Assembly: GCA_937923795.1 (NCBI GenBank) | Contig: CALDWI010000002.1 | Span: 1 to 64,000 of the forward strand | Direction: 5' to 3' | Source: an uncultured Collinsella sp. | Lineage (GTDB): Bacteria; Actinomycetota; Coriobacteriia; Coriobacteriales; Coriobacteriaceae | Length of the DNA: 64,000 nucleotides | Shown: in pieces, positions 50,302 through 59,077 of the stretch | Position numbering within the stretch: the stretch's first letter is position 1 | Layout: the number at the start of each line of letters is the position of its first letter | Translations under genes and position numbers: made by a program | Notes under the pieces: generated by a model | Database searches by the model: none | What the model was told of the DNA's origin: nothing | What the model saw: the letters and a program-made list of their open reading frames with translations, nothing else

Positions 50302-50575
50302 TTACGCGGCCCTTCCCAGTGCGGCGCGGAACTCGGCCGGCGTGCGGCCGCCGAGCGCATCGCTGCGCCTCTCCGTATTGTATCGGCCGATCCAGCCCCC
50401 CGAGCTCCTCGATGAAGCGGGCGGGGGGCTGGATCGACCAGTCCCTGCCGTGCCAGAACTCCCTCTTGAGCAGGCCGAAGAAGCCCTCCATCGCCGCGTT
50501 GTCTGGGCTGCAGCCCTTGGCGGACATGCTCCTGGCGAGGCTGTGCCCCTCGCAGATCGAAATCCGGCCGGGCCA
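50302..50575 (-). pseudogene. IS3-family transposase remnant (C-terminal end, frameshifted)
   Basis: On the minus strand, GRISICEGHSLARSMSAKG leads to SPDNAAMEGFFGLLKREF, the last part of an IS3/IS150-type DDE integrase including the final catalytic Glu. Near 50398 the frame shifts, after which WIGRYNTERRSDALGGRTPAEFR continues in another frame. The N-terminal two thirds and OrfA are absent, so it is a dead relic. It lies between the two halves of the purine island. The remainder of 50122-50695 contains only the terminator and unassigned sequence. Confidence 0.85.
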
Positions 50576-50695
50576 GCGGTACGGAAAAGTGTCAAATTCG
50601 ATAGTCAAATTATCCGGAAAAGTGTAGATGGATGACAAAACAGCACTTAGAAGCTGGTGCTGGATGCGGGATCCTGCGGCCGCCTTCAGCCCTCG

Positions 50696-51685
50696 CTACT
50701 CATCGTCTCCGTCGTTGGGGTCGCCCTTGAGGGTGTTGATGTCCAGGTACTGGTTATCGTCCTCTTTTTGCTGGGTCTCCGACTCCGCTTGGGTGGGGCC
50801 GCGGAACAGCTGGAATCCCTCAAATGCAATGACACCGAGCAGGGCAATGATAATGGCGATAAAGGCAACCTTGACTGCCTGCGGAAATTCCGAGAAACGC
50901 AGTGCCTTTTCCTCGGCGTAATAATCGGCGAAGCGCTCTTCGCCCGTGCTTTTGGTATACGCCGGCGCGGACGCGGCCTCCGGGTCATATTCCGGTGCGG
51001 GCGTGGCAGCGTACGGATCGTTGGGATAATCGCTCGACGCGGTGCCATAGTCCTCGGTCTCGATGCGACTGTTGCCAGCATAGCCATCGGAATAATCGGA
51101 ATATGCCGTACCGCCCTCATAGTCTGCGGCGCTCGTGTTGGCGGCAAAAAGCGGGTTAACTGGAACGTCGAGCGCCGGCATGCCGGTAGAGGTCTCATCC
51201 AGATCGGTTGCAGCCCAGGAATCGTAGGCAACCTGATGGGCAACGGGCTCATCGAGCCTTGCGACCGGAGGCTTGCGTGCCGCAGGAACAGGCAACTGCT
51301 GGGCGCTGTACATAACAGTGCTGTCGGCCGATTTGCCCTGCGTCGCTGCTGCGAGAAATGCCGCCGTCTCGGATGGGTCACTTGCGGGGCGGGGAGCGGG
51401 CGTGGGCGCCGAAGTGGGTGCGGGTGTAGGCGCGGGCGTCGAAACAGCCGACTGCGCAGGAGTCGGCGCAGATGCGGTCTTAGGCGCAAGTGCGGGATTG
51501 GGGCTTGACGGGCGAGCCGCGCCGCCGCCCATGAGTTCGTCGGCGGTCCACGGGCGATCATCCATCACATCGTCAAGGCTCAGCGAAAACAGGTCGTCTT
51601 CACCCTCATCGAACATGCGGTGCACATGTCCACCAATTGCCGGAATCAATCCGCGACCGGTGCATGATGCCTTGCTCAACGCCAT
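50696..51685 (-). CDS. Hypothetical Pro/Ala-rich protein with one transmembrane segment
   Basis: Not recognised. ATG 51685 is chosen because GAAAGGA lies 9 nt upstream, giving 329 aa. The N-terminal 60 or so residues are acidic (FDEGEDDLFSLSLDDVMDDRP). Residues about 70-110 are a PTPAPTSAPTPAPRP-type linker. The middle is Tyr/Ser/Asp-rich and low in complexity. One hydrophobic helix (about 270-293, VKVAFIAIIIALLGVIAFEG) precedes a 35-residue acidic tail. There is no signal peptide, so the long N-terminal part is probably cytoplasmic. It has no obvious link to purines. Confidence 0.6.
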   Translation of the reverse strand: MALSKASCTGRGLIPAIGGHVHRMFDEGEDDLFSLSLDDVMDDRPWTADELMGGGAARPSSPNPALAPKTASAPTPAQSAVSTPAPTPAPTSAPTPAPRPASDPSETAAFLAAATQGKSADSTVMYSAQQLPVPAARKPPVARLDEPVAHQVAYDSWAATDLDETSTGMPALDVPVNPLFAANTSAADYEGGTAYSDYSDGYAGNSRIETEDYGTASSDYPNDPYAATPAPEYDPEAASAPAYTKSTGEERFADYYAEEKALRFSEFPQAVKVAFIAIIIALLGVIAFEGFQLFRGPTQAESETQQKEDDNQYLDINTLKGDPNDGDDE

Positions 51686-51808
51686 TCTGTTCCATCCTTT
51701 CGAAATACTAATGACATCGATTATATGGAACTTCCCAAGTGGCTCGGTCTTGGATTCGTGCTTTCCAGAACTCGCGCCCAAAAGGGGAGGGGCAATCCAG
51801 GCGAGCGC

Positions 51809-52462
51809 CTACTTGTCGCCGGCCGCCGCCTTGGCCTCATTGAGGTAGCTATAAAAACTGTACTTGGAGATGCCAAAGAACTCGCAGGCGCGCTCGCTCG
51901 ACTTGGAAATGAGGAAGGCGCCGCGACGGTCGAGGTAGCCAATGGCACGAATGCGCTCGTCTTTGGTCATGAGTGCCGCGGGCTTGCCCACAAACTGCTC
52001 GCACTCGTGCAGCAGGTCCTCGAGCAGGTCGCCGATGTTCTTGGTAATGGGCTCGGGCTCGGTATAGCCCGTGCCGCCGGTGCCGGTAAAGGCGTCGAGC
52101 GAACGCTCAAAAGCCTTCATGAGCGTAATGTCAAAGTTAATGCCCAAAATGCCGACGGGCTTGCCTTCGTCGTTGCGGATAAAGATCGTCGACGATTTGA
52201 GCAGCTTGCCATCGGTGGTTTTGGTGAGGTATGGCTCGCGGTCGTGCACGTCGGTGGTGCCCTCGTGCATGGACTCAAACACGATATGGCTGGGGCCGTC
52301 ACCCAGTTTGCGCCCGCTGACGTGGCCGTTTTCGATCACTACGATGGAGTGGTCCACGTCCTCGGTTTCCAGATCGTGGACGACGACTTCGCAGTTGGGG
52401 CCAAATTGGAGCGCCAGGCCGTGTGCTAGGCGCTTGTAAAACTCAATCTGTGCGGGGGTCAT
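51809..52462 (-). CDS. YheO-like PAS/HTH transcriptional regulator (second copy)
   Basis: A 217-aa regulator. ATG 52462 lies 6 nt after AGGAAGG. The YheO-like PAS domain has CEVVVHDLETEDVDHSIVVIENGHVSGRKLGDGPS. The C-terminal helix-turn-helix (ACEFFGISKYSFYSYLNEAKA) resembles that of the copy at 39737-40393 in layout. It is divergent from ygeX; an 18-nt inverted repeat in the shared gap is its probable operator. It may respond to diaminopropionate or a purine. Confidence 0.85.
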   Translation of the reverse strand: MTPAQIEFYKRLAHGLALQFGPNCEVVVHDLETEDVDHSIVVIENGHVSGRKLGDGPSHIVFESMHEGTTDVHDREPYLTKTTDGKLLKSSTIFIRNDEGKPVGILGINFDITLMKAFERSLDAFTGTGGTGYTEPEPITKNIGDLLEDLLHECEQFVGKPAALMTKDERIRAIGYLDRRGAFLISKSSERACEFFGISKYSFYSYLNEAKAAAGDK

Positions 52463-52600
52463 GGGTGCCTTCCTAAAAATTAGTTTGGGCACACTTTGCC
52501 ATAAACCACACTTGACCGCAAACAAATCCATCAACAAGGCAATTCATGACCGTTCGGCGGCGAAAAAGTACCGATTACGGCAACAAACAATTCGTTAGGT

Positions 52601-52653
52601 ATGCCAATCAAAAAGTGTGATAGAACATTACTAACAAACTTTTTGTTTGGCAT
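52601..52653 (+). promoter_or_regulatory. Inverted-repeat operator between the regulator and ygeX
   Basis: ATGCCAATCAAAAAGTGT (52601-52618) is repeated in inverted orientation at 52636-52653 with 16 of 18 matches, around a 17-nt spacer. It lies in the 277-nt gap between divergent genes, about 87 nt before the ygeX start. The remainder of 52463-52739 is AT-rich with no gene. Confidence 0.6.
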
Positions 52654-52739
52654 CCACATAAAAGTTCAGCCGTGTGAATGGGATCGGGCTGAAACGCGTA
52701 TGCGGGGGCCGGCAAGAGAGGACTTAAGGAGTTCACCGT

Positions 52740-53954
52740 ATGGCCGATAAGATCCAGTGGGCGGGCAACACGATGCCCAAGAGCGATGACAAGCACTTGG
52801 GAATCATGAGCCTCGACCACGTGAAGAAGGCCCGTGCCTTCCACCAGTCGTTCCCTCAATATACCGTCACTCCGCTTGCCCGTCTGGACGGTCAGGCTGC
52901 GCGCCTGGGCCTGTCCAACCTGTGCGTTAAGGACGAGAGCTATCGCTTTGGCCTCAACGCCTTTAAGGTTCTGGGCGGCTCGTTTGCCATGGCCAACTAC
53001 ATTGCCGATGAGACCGGCAAGGACGTTGCCGACTGCACCTTCGATTACCTGACTTCCGATCAGCTTGCCAAGGACTTTGGCCAGGCCACCTTCTTTACCG
53101 CCACCGACGGCAACCATGGCCGCGGCGTGGCATGGGCTGCCAACAAGCTGGGTCAGAAGGCCGTCGTGCACATGCCCAAGGGTTCCACCAAGCCCCGCTT
53201 CGACAACATCGCCGCTGAGGGCGCCACGGTGACCATCGAAGAGGTCAACTACGACGAGTGCGTGCGCATGGCCGCCGCCGAGGCCGACGCCTGCGAGCGC
53301 GGCGTCATCGTTCAGGACACCGCCTGGGAGGGCTACGAGAAGATCCCGTCTTGGATTATGGAGGGCTACGGCACCATGGCTTCCGAGGCTGCCGAGCAGC
53401 TGCGCGAGATGGCCATCAACCGCCCGACGCACGTCTTTGTCCAGGCCGGTGTAGGCTCGCTCGCCGGCGCCGTGGTGGGCTACTTCACCAACCTGTATCC
53501 CGATAACCCGCCCACCTTCGTCGTGGTTGAGTGCGCGCCTGCCGCCTGCCTGTACAAGGGCGCTGCCGCCGGCGACGGTGACCCGCGCATCGTGGACGGC
53601 GACATGCCCTCCATCATGGCCGGTCTGTGCTGCGGTGAGCCCAACATCCTGGGCTGGGATATCCTGCGCAACCACGCCACCGCCTTCGTGTCCTGCCCCG
53701 ACTGGGTCACCGCTCGCGGCATGCGCACCCTGGGCGCTCCCGAGAAGGGCGACCCGCGCGTCATCTCCGGCGAGTCCGGCGCTGTGACCACCGGTCTGGT
53801 CGAGACTCTCATGCTCGATCCCGAGTACGCCGAGCTCAAGGAACTCATCGGCCTGGACAAGACGAGCTCCGTGCTCTGCTTCTCCACCGAGGGCGATACG
53901 GATCCCGACCAGTATCGCCGCATTGTTTGGGAAGGCGAATATCCCACTTGCTAA
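52740..53954 (+). CDS. ygeX: Diaminopropionate ammonia-lyase
   Basis: PLP enzyme of fold type II that cleaves 2,3-diaminopropionate to pyruvate and two ammonia through 2-aminoacrylate; 404 aa. The PLP Lys is about residue 76 in FGLNAFKVLGG. The Asn loop TDGNHGRGVA and the Gly-rich QAGVGSLAGAV phosphate loop are present. It is the carbon exit of the purine pathway, yielding pyruvate. It is the first gene of the second half of the island, next to its probable regulator. Confidence 0.95.
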   Translation: MADKIQWAGNTMPKSDDKHLGIMSLDHVKKARAFHQSFPQYTVTPLARLDGQAARLGLSNLCVKDESYRFGLNAFKVLGGSFAMANYIADETGKDVADCTFDYLTSDQLAKDFGQATFFTATDGNHGRGVAWAANKLGQKAVVHMPKGSTKPRFDNIAAEGATVTIEEVNYDECVRMAAAEADACERGVIVQDTAWEGYEKIPSWIMEGYGTMASEAAEQLREMAINRPTHVFVQAGVGSLAGAVVGYFTNLYPDNPPTFVVVECAPAACLYKGAAAGDGDPRIVDGDMPSIMAGLCCGEPNILGWDILRNHATAFVSCPDWVTARGMRTLGAPEKGDPRVISGESGAVTTGLVETLMLDPEYAELKELIGLDKTSSVLCFSTEGDTDPDQYRRIVWEGEYPTC

Positions 53955-53961
53955 TCGTTGG

Positions 53962-53988
53962 GGCGGAGTAAATAGGTATCGCTCCGCC
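53962..53988 (+). repeat. Hairpin between ygeX and ygeY
   Basis: GGCGGAG (53962-53968) pairs with CTCCGCC (53982-53988). There is no T tract. It is one of several intergenic hairpins in the island. Confidence 0.5.
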
Positions 53989-54028
53989 ACCTCAAAGGTA
54001 GATTCCTTCGTTTGAAAGGTTATGAACA

Positions 54029-55414
54029 ATGGCTAAAGAACTCGATTTCGACGCTATCAAGGCTGCTGCTGAGTCTCATCGTGCTGATATGACTCGCTTC
54101 CTGCGCGCTATGATCTCCCATCCCTCTGAGTCCTGCGAGGAGGGTGAGGTTGTTGCTTGCATCAAGGCCGAGATGGAGAACCTTGGCTATGACGAGGTCA
54201 AGGTCGACGGCCTGGGCAACGTTATGGGCTTTATGGGCGAGGGCGACAAGATCATCGCCATCGACTCCCACATCGACACCGTCGGCATCGGCAACATCGA
54301 GAACTGGGATGCCGATCCCTACGAGGGCTACGAGACCGATGAGATCATCTACGGCCGCGGCGGCTCCGACCAGGAGGGCGGCATGGCTTCTGCTACCTAC
54401 GCTGCCAAGATGATGAAGGACATGGGCCTCATCCCCGAGGGCTACAAGATCATGGTCGTCGGCACCGTCCAGGAAGAGGACTGCGACGGCATGTGCTGGC
54501 AGTACATCTACAACAAGGACGGCATTAAGCCCGAGTTCGTCATTTCCACCGAGCCCACCGACGGCGGCATCTACCGCGGTCACCGCGGCCGCATGGAGAT
54601 CCGCGTCGACGTTCACGGCACCTCCTGCCACGGCTCCGCTCCCGACCGCGGCGACAACGCCATCTACAAGATGGCCGACATCATCGCCGACGTCCGCGCC
54701 CTCAACAACAACGGCTGCGACGAGTCGACCGACATCAAGGGTCTCGTCAAGATGCTCGACCCCAAGTACAATCCCGAGCACTTCGAGGATGCCCGCTTCC
54801 TGGGCCGCGGCACCTGCACCGTCAGCCAGATCTTCTACACCAGCCCCAGCCGTTGCGCCGTGGCCGACTCCTGCGCCATCTCCATCGACCGTCGCATGAC
54901 CGCCGGTGAAACCTGGGAGTCCTGCCTGGACGAGATCCGCAACCTGCCGGCTGCCAAGAAGTACGGCGACGACGTGAAGGTCTCCATGTACATGTACGAC
55001 CGTCCGTCCTGGACCGGCGAGGTCTACGAGACCGAGGCTTACTTCCCCACGTGGATCAACAAGGAGACCGCTCCGCACGTCAAGGCTCTCGTCGACGCCC
55101 ACAAGGCCATGTTCGGTGACGAGCGCATCGGCTGCGAGCCCAGCATGGACAAGCGCACCGGTCGCCCGCTGTGCGACAAGTGGACCTTTTCCACGAACTG
55201 CGTTTCCATCCAGGGCCGCTACGGCATCCCCTGCGTGGGCTTTGGCCCGGGTGCCGAGTCTCAGGCTCACGCTCCCAACGAGGTCACCTACAAGGACGAC
55301 CTGGTCACCGCTGCTGCCATGTACGTGGCTGCCCTGAACCTCTACGATCCGAGCAAGGCCGATGGCGACGCCACCGTGTTCCGCGCCGGTCTGACCAACA
55401 ACAAGATTGATTAG
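54029..55414 (+). CDS. ygeY: YgeY-type M20 family metallohydrolase
   Basis: A zinc amidohydrolase of the M20/ArgE/DapE family, 461 aa. Metal ligands are visible: [24 protein letters not shown], and STEPT. The dimerisation-domain His lies in [13 protein letters not shown]. The YgeY group is annotated as selenium metabolism hydrolase, but in the uric acid cluster it is thought to release the diaminopropionate precursor. Codon use at the start is AT-richer, then typical. It is followed by ygeW. Confidence 0.92.
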   Translation: MAKELDFDAIKAAAESHRADMTRFLRAMISHPSESCEEGEVVACIKAEMENLGYDEVKVDGLGNVMGFMGEGDKIIAIDSHIDTVGIGNIENWDADPYEGYETDEIIYGRGGSDQEGGMASATYAAKMMKDMGLIPEGYKIMVVGTVQEEDCDGMCWQYIYNKDGIKPEFVISTEPTDGGIYRGHRGRMEIRVDVHGTSCHGSAPDRGDNAIYKMADIIADVRALNNNGCDESTDIKGLVKMLDPKYNPEHFEDARFLGRGTCTVSQIFYTSPSRCAVADSCAISIDRRMTAGETWESCLDEIRNLPAAKKYGDDVKVSMYMYDRPSWTGEVYETEAYFPTWINKETAPHVKALVDAHKAMFGDERIGCEPSMDKRTGRPLCDKWTFSTNCVSIQGRYGIPCVGFGPGAESQAHAPNEVTYKDDLVTAAAMYVAALNLYDPSKADGDATVFRAGLTNNKID

Positions 55415-55436
55415 TCCCATTCCTCGATTTTGTTGA

Positions 55437-55461
55437 GCCGGGGGCTGCTCGTGTCCCCGGC
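55437..55461 (+). repeat. Hairpin between ygeY and ygeW
   Basis: GCCGGGG (55437-55443) pairs with CCCCGGC (55455-55461). The 201-nt gap to ygeW is long for an operon and may hold a processing site. No gene is seen in it. Confidence 0.45.
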
Positions 55462-55615
55462 ACCCCCGGTTGACTTGGGGCCCGCGGTCGTTATCTCCCA
55501 TGCTTCCTCAACGGTGGCGGGTCCTCGTCATGGTGCTCTGCATGTTCTAGCCACACGCGCATGCCGGAGCACATCTACTCATTGCGATCGTTTCATCTTT
55601 AGAAAGGACATTTCC

Positions 55616-56818
55616 ATGGACGCTAAGTTTACCGAGCTCGTCGAGCAGCTGAACGGCCTCGATTTTAAGGGTATGTACGGCAGCGACTTCCTGCACACCT
55701 GGGACAAGACTACCGATGAGCTCAAGGCTCTCTACATCGTCGCCGACGCCCTGCGCGAGCTGCGCGAGAACAACGTCTCGTCCAAGATCTTCGACTCGGG
55801 TCTGGCCGTCTCCCTGTTCCGCGACAACTCCACCCGTACGCGCTTCTCCTTCTCTAAGGCCGCCAACCTGCTCGGCCTTGAGCTGCAGGACCTGGACGAG
55901 AAGAAGTCCCAGATCGCTCACGGCGAGACCGTCCGCGAGACCGCTACCATGATCTCCTTCATGGCCGACGTCATCGGCATCCGCGACGACATGTACATCG
56001 GCAAGGGCGACGCCTACATGGCCGAGGTCTCCGAGTCTGTCCAGCAGGCTTACGAGGACGGCGTTCTGGATCACCGTCCCACGCTCATCTCCCTGCAGTC
56101 CGACTCCGATCACCCCACGCAGTCCTCTGCCGACATGCTCTACCTCATCAACGAGTTTGGCGGCCTCGAGAACCTCAAGGGCAAGAAGGTTGCCGTCACC
56201 TGGGCCTATTCGCCCTCTTACGGCAAGCCGCTGTCCTGCCCGCAGTCGCTGATCAGCCTGCTGCCCCGCTTTGGCATGGACGTCACCCTGGCTCACCCCG
56301 AGGGCTACGACCTCATGCCCGAGGTCGTTGAGCGCGCCAAGGGCTATGCCGCCGAGTCCGGCACCACCTTTAAGCAGGTCAACACCATGGCCGAGGCCTT
56401 CGAGGGCGCCGACATCGTAATCCCCAAGAGCTGGGCTCCGTTTGCCGCCATGGAGAAGCGTACCAACCTGTACGCCGAGGGCGACGACGCCGGCATCGCT
56501 GCGCTCGAGAAGGAGCTGCTCGCCCAGAACGCCACCCATCAGGACTGGTGCTCCACGACCGCGCTCATGGAGAAGACTGCCAACGGCCAGGACACCATCT
56601 TTATGCACCCGCTGCCCGCCGACATCTCCGGTGTCTCCTGCGAGCACGGCGAGGTCAACGCCGACGTCTTCGACATGCACCGCGTGGGCATGTACAAGGA
56701 GGCCAGCTACAAGCCGTACGCCATCGCAGCCATGATGTTCCTGCAGAAGGTTGCCGATCCCGCCGCTGCCCTCAAGGCCCTCGACGAGCGCAACGCTGCC
56801 CGTTGGTTCCAAGCCTAA
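55616..56818 (+). CDS. ygeW: YgeW-type knotted carbamoyltransferase
   Basis: Aspartate/ornithine transcarbamylase-fold enzyme, 400 aa. ATG 55616, 7 nt after AGAAAGGA, is chosen; the frame is open further upstream without homology. The carbamoyl phosphate loop DNSTRTRFSF and the MHPLPAD motif are intact. YgeW probably works in reverse here, phosphorolysing a carbamoyl (ureido) intermediate to carbamoyl phosphate and a diamino acid. The carbamate kinase that would capture this as ATP is not in the window. Confidence 0.94.
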   Translation: MDAKFTELVEQLNGLDFKGMYGSDFLHTWDKTTDELKALYIVADALRELRENNVSSKIFDSGLAVSLFRDNSTRTRFSFSKAANLLGLELQDLDEKKSQIAHGETVRETATMISFMADVIGIRDDMYIGKGDAYMAEVSESVQQAYEDGVLDHRPTLISLQSDSDHPTQSSADMLYLINEFGGLENLKGKKVAVTWAYSPSYGKPLSCPQSLISLLPRFGMDVTLAHPEGYDLMPEVVERAKGYAAESGTTFKQVNTMAEAFEGADIVIPKSWAPFAAMEKRTNLYAEGDDAGIAALEKELLAQNATHQDWCSTTALMEKTANGQDTIFMHPLPADISGVSCEHGEVNADVFDMHRVGMYKEASYKPYAIAAMMFLQKVADPAAALKALDERNAARWFQA

Positions 56819-56841
56819 AGCTGGGCTGAGGTAAGCCATGT

Positions 56842-56880
56842 AAAGGGGGCGCTCTGCCAACCGGCGGGGTGCCCCTTTTT
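56842..56880 (+). terminator. Terminator after ygeW
   Basis: AAAGGGGGC (56842-56850) pairs with GCCCCTTTTT (56871-56880). A T tract follows within the arm. Confidence 0.75.
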
Positions 56881-56967
56881 GCATCGCGGGCGTGCGGGAT
56901 AAGCGTTTTCGATGTGGATGCCCGCGGCGCGAGTTATGGGTACGATGGTTTCAGGGGAGGTATCACC

Positions 56968-57582
56968 ATGAAACTTGGTTGCGTCATTATGGCCTCGGGC
57001 GAGGGCAAGCGGTTTGGCTCTAACAAGATGCTTGCCGATATCTATGGCGAGCCGCTAATTGCCCGGACCATCGATTCGGTTCCCCGGGGCTTTGACGTCG
57101 TGGTTTCGACGCGTTGGCCCGAGGTCGCCCAGATTTGCGAGGACAAGCATTGCCCGTGCGTGCTGCACGATGGCGAGCTGCGCAGCGAAAGCGTCCGTGC
57201 GGGCCTTTCGTGGGGAGTCGAACGCAACTGGAAAGGTTGCCTCTTTTTGCCGGGCGACCAGCCGCTCGTGAGTTCGGATTCTTTTGAGGCTATGGTTCGT
57301 GCATTTGACGAGCGTGGCCGCAAGCATCCGGTGCGTCTTGCGTGCAACGGTGAGCCTTCGAGCCCGGTGCTCTTTCCGGCGGAACTGTTCGATGCGCTTA
57401 TGTGTCTTGAGGGCAAGGACGGCGGCGGTTCGATCCTCAAGGACCGTACCGACGTGGTGCTGGTCGAGGCGCGTGCCTACGAGCTGTGGGACGTCGATAC
57501 CGCCAAGGGACAGCGACGCATAGCGGAGCATATCGCCGCCTGCTCGTATTTTGATCGCGTGGCCAACTGCATCAATCAATAA
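56968..57582 (+). CDS. mocA: MocA-type molybdenum cofactor cytidylyltransferase
   Basis: Nucleotidyltransferase of the MobA/MocA group, 204 aa, which adds CMP to molybdopterin for hydroxylase-type enzymes. ATG 56968 is 7 nt after GGGGAGG. The N-terminal MASGEGKRFGSNKM is the degenerate nucleotide-binding loop; LPGDQPLVS and SSPVLFP are conserved. E. coli mocA (ygfJ) lies in the equivalent cluster. It serves the Mo hydroxylase upstream. Confidence 0.88.
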   Translation: MKLGCVIMASGEGKRFGSNKMLADIYGEPLIARTIDSVPRGFDVVVSTRWPEVAQICEDKHCPCVLHDGELRSESVRAGLSWGVERNWKGCLFLPGDQPLVSSDSFEAMVRAFDERGRKHPVRLACNGEPSSPVLFPAELFDALMCLEGKDGGGSILKDRTDVVLVEARAYELWDVDTAKGQRRIAEHIAACSYFDRVANCINQ

Positions 57583-57591
57583 GGAGCAATT

Positions 57592-58959
57592 ATGATCATC
57601 ATCAAAAACGGCGCGCTCGTGACGCCACAGGGGCTTCGCCGCGCCGATCTTGCCATGGATGGCGATAAGATCGTGCGGATCGCCGCGGCGATTGAGCCGG
57701 CTGAGGGCGATACCGTCGAGGATGCCGCGGGCTGCTGGGTGTTTCCCGGCTTCATCGACGGCCACACGCACATGCAGTGCTGGACCGGCATGGATTGGAC
57801 GGCCGATAGCTTTGAGACCGGCACGCGCGCGGCCGCCTGCGGCGGCACGACGACCATCGTGGACTACGCGACGGCCGATCGCGGCGTGACCATGCCCGAT
57901 GCCTTGGCCGAGTGGCATCACCGCGCCGACGGAACCTGCACGGCCAACTACGCCTTTCATATGGCACTCGCCGAGTGGAACGAGCGCAACCGCGCCGATC
58001 TCTCGGCCATGCGCGAGGCGGGCGTGTCGTCGTTCAAGACCTACTTTGCCTACGATCATTTGCGCCTGGACGATGCCGAGACGCTCGAGGTGCTCGAGGA
58101 GCTCAAGTTTATTGGCGGCATACTGTGCGTGCATTGCGAGAACGGCACGCTGGTGAATGAGCTGCAGAAGCGCGTGTTTGAGCAGGGTATCCACGGGCCC
58201 GAGGGCCATGCGCTCAGCCGTCCGGATGTGTGCGAGGCCGAGGCAGTGAGCCGTCTGCTATATCTGGCGCACCTGGCCGGCGACGCACCGGTCAACGTGG
58301 TGCACCTTTCGACCAAGCTGGGGCTCGAGGCCATCCGTGCCGCCAAGGCGCGCGGGCAGAAGAATATCTATGTCGAGACCTGCCCTCAGTATCTGATGCT
58401 CGACGATACTTGCTACTTGGAGCAGGGCGAGGACGGCTTTGCGGGTGCCAAATATGTGATGAGCCCGCCGCTGCGCCATGCCGGCGACCGTGCGGCACTG
58501 CGCGAGGCACTTGTGGCAGGCGAGATCGATACGATTGCGACCGACCACTGCAGCTTTAACCTACACGGGCAAAAGGACCGCGGACGCGACGACTTCCGCG
58601 CGATTCCCAACGGCGGGCCCGGTGTGGAGCATCGCCCCGTCGCGATCGCTACGAGCTTTGAGGGACAGCTGGGCCCCGAGGATCTGTGCCGCTTGATGAG
58701 CGAGAACCCGGCGCGCGTCTTTGGCATGTATCCGCGCAAGGGATGTCTTGCCGAGGGCTCCGATGCCGATGTGTGCGTGTGGGATCCCAAGGCGCGCTGG
58801 ACCATTAGCGCTGCGACGCAGCATCAGGCTGTGGACTACACGCCGCTCGAGGGCTTTGAGGCACATGGCCGCGCCAAGGCCGTCTTCGTCAACGGCGTGC
58901 TGGCCGCGTGCGACGGCGAGCCCACCGGAGCCCAACCCGGCCGCTACGTCCCCCGCTAA
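57592..58959 (+). CDS. hyuA: D-hydantoinase/dihydropyrimidinase-like hydrolase
   Basis: Binuclear metal amidohydrolase opening cyclic ureides, 455 aa. The metal site is complete: FIDGHTHMQ, the carbamylated Lys in SSFKTYFAY, CVHCENG, VVHLST, and ATDHCSFN. It matches HyuA of the E. coli yge region and is a core uric acid cluster gene. It begins 9 nt after mocA. Its 3' end faces yqeC and is followed by a palindromic repeat. Confidence 0.93.
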   Translation: MIIIKNGALVTPQGLRRADLAMDGDKIVRIAAAIEPAEGDTVEDAAGCWVFPGFIDGHTHMQCWTGMDWTADSFETGTRAAACGGTTTIVDYATADRGVTMPDALAEWHHRADGTCTANYAFHMALAEWNERNRADLSAMREAGVSSFKTYFAYDHLRLDDAETLEVLEELKFIGGILCVHCENGTLVNELQKRVFEQGIHGPEGHALSRPDVCEAEAVSRLLYLAHLAGDAPVNVVHLSTKLGLEAIRAAKARGQKNIYVETCPQYLMLDDTCYLEQGEDGFAGAKYVMSPPLRHAGDRAALREALVAGEIDTIATDHCSFNLHGQKDRGRDDFRAIPNGGPGVEHRPVAIATSFEGQLGPEDLCRLMSENPARVFGMYPRKGCLAEGSDADVCVWDPKARWTISAATQHQAVDYTPLEGFEAHGRAKAVFVNGVLAACDGEPTGAQPGRYVPR

Positions 58960-58986
58960 CAAGAAGGGCGCCGGATTCCCTTCGCA

Positions 58987-59051
58987 GTTGCGGTGAAATA
59001 GTTCCTGTTTAGCCGCCAAATAGGCCGTTTCAGGAACTATTCCACCGCAAC
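58987..59051. repeat. GTTGCGGTGAAATA hairpin repeat, copy 1
   Basis: A 21-nt arm starting GTTGCGGTGAAATA (58987-59007) pairs with 59031-59051 (20 of 21). It sits between convergent hyuA and yqeC. A copy with the same outer 14 nt but a different inner stem lies at 61781-61845. Confidence 0.7.
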
Positions 59052-59077
59052 TTATAGGTCTGCTGGGGCAGCGCCGG

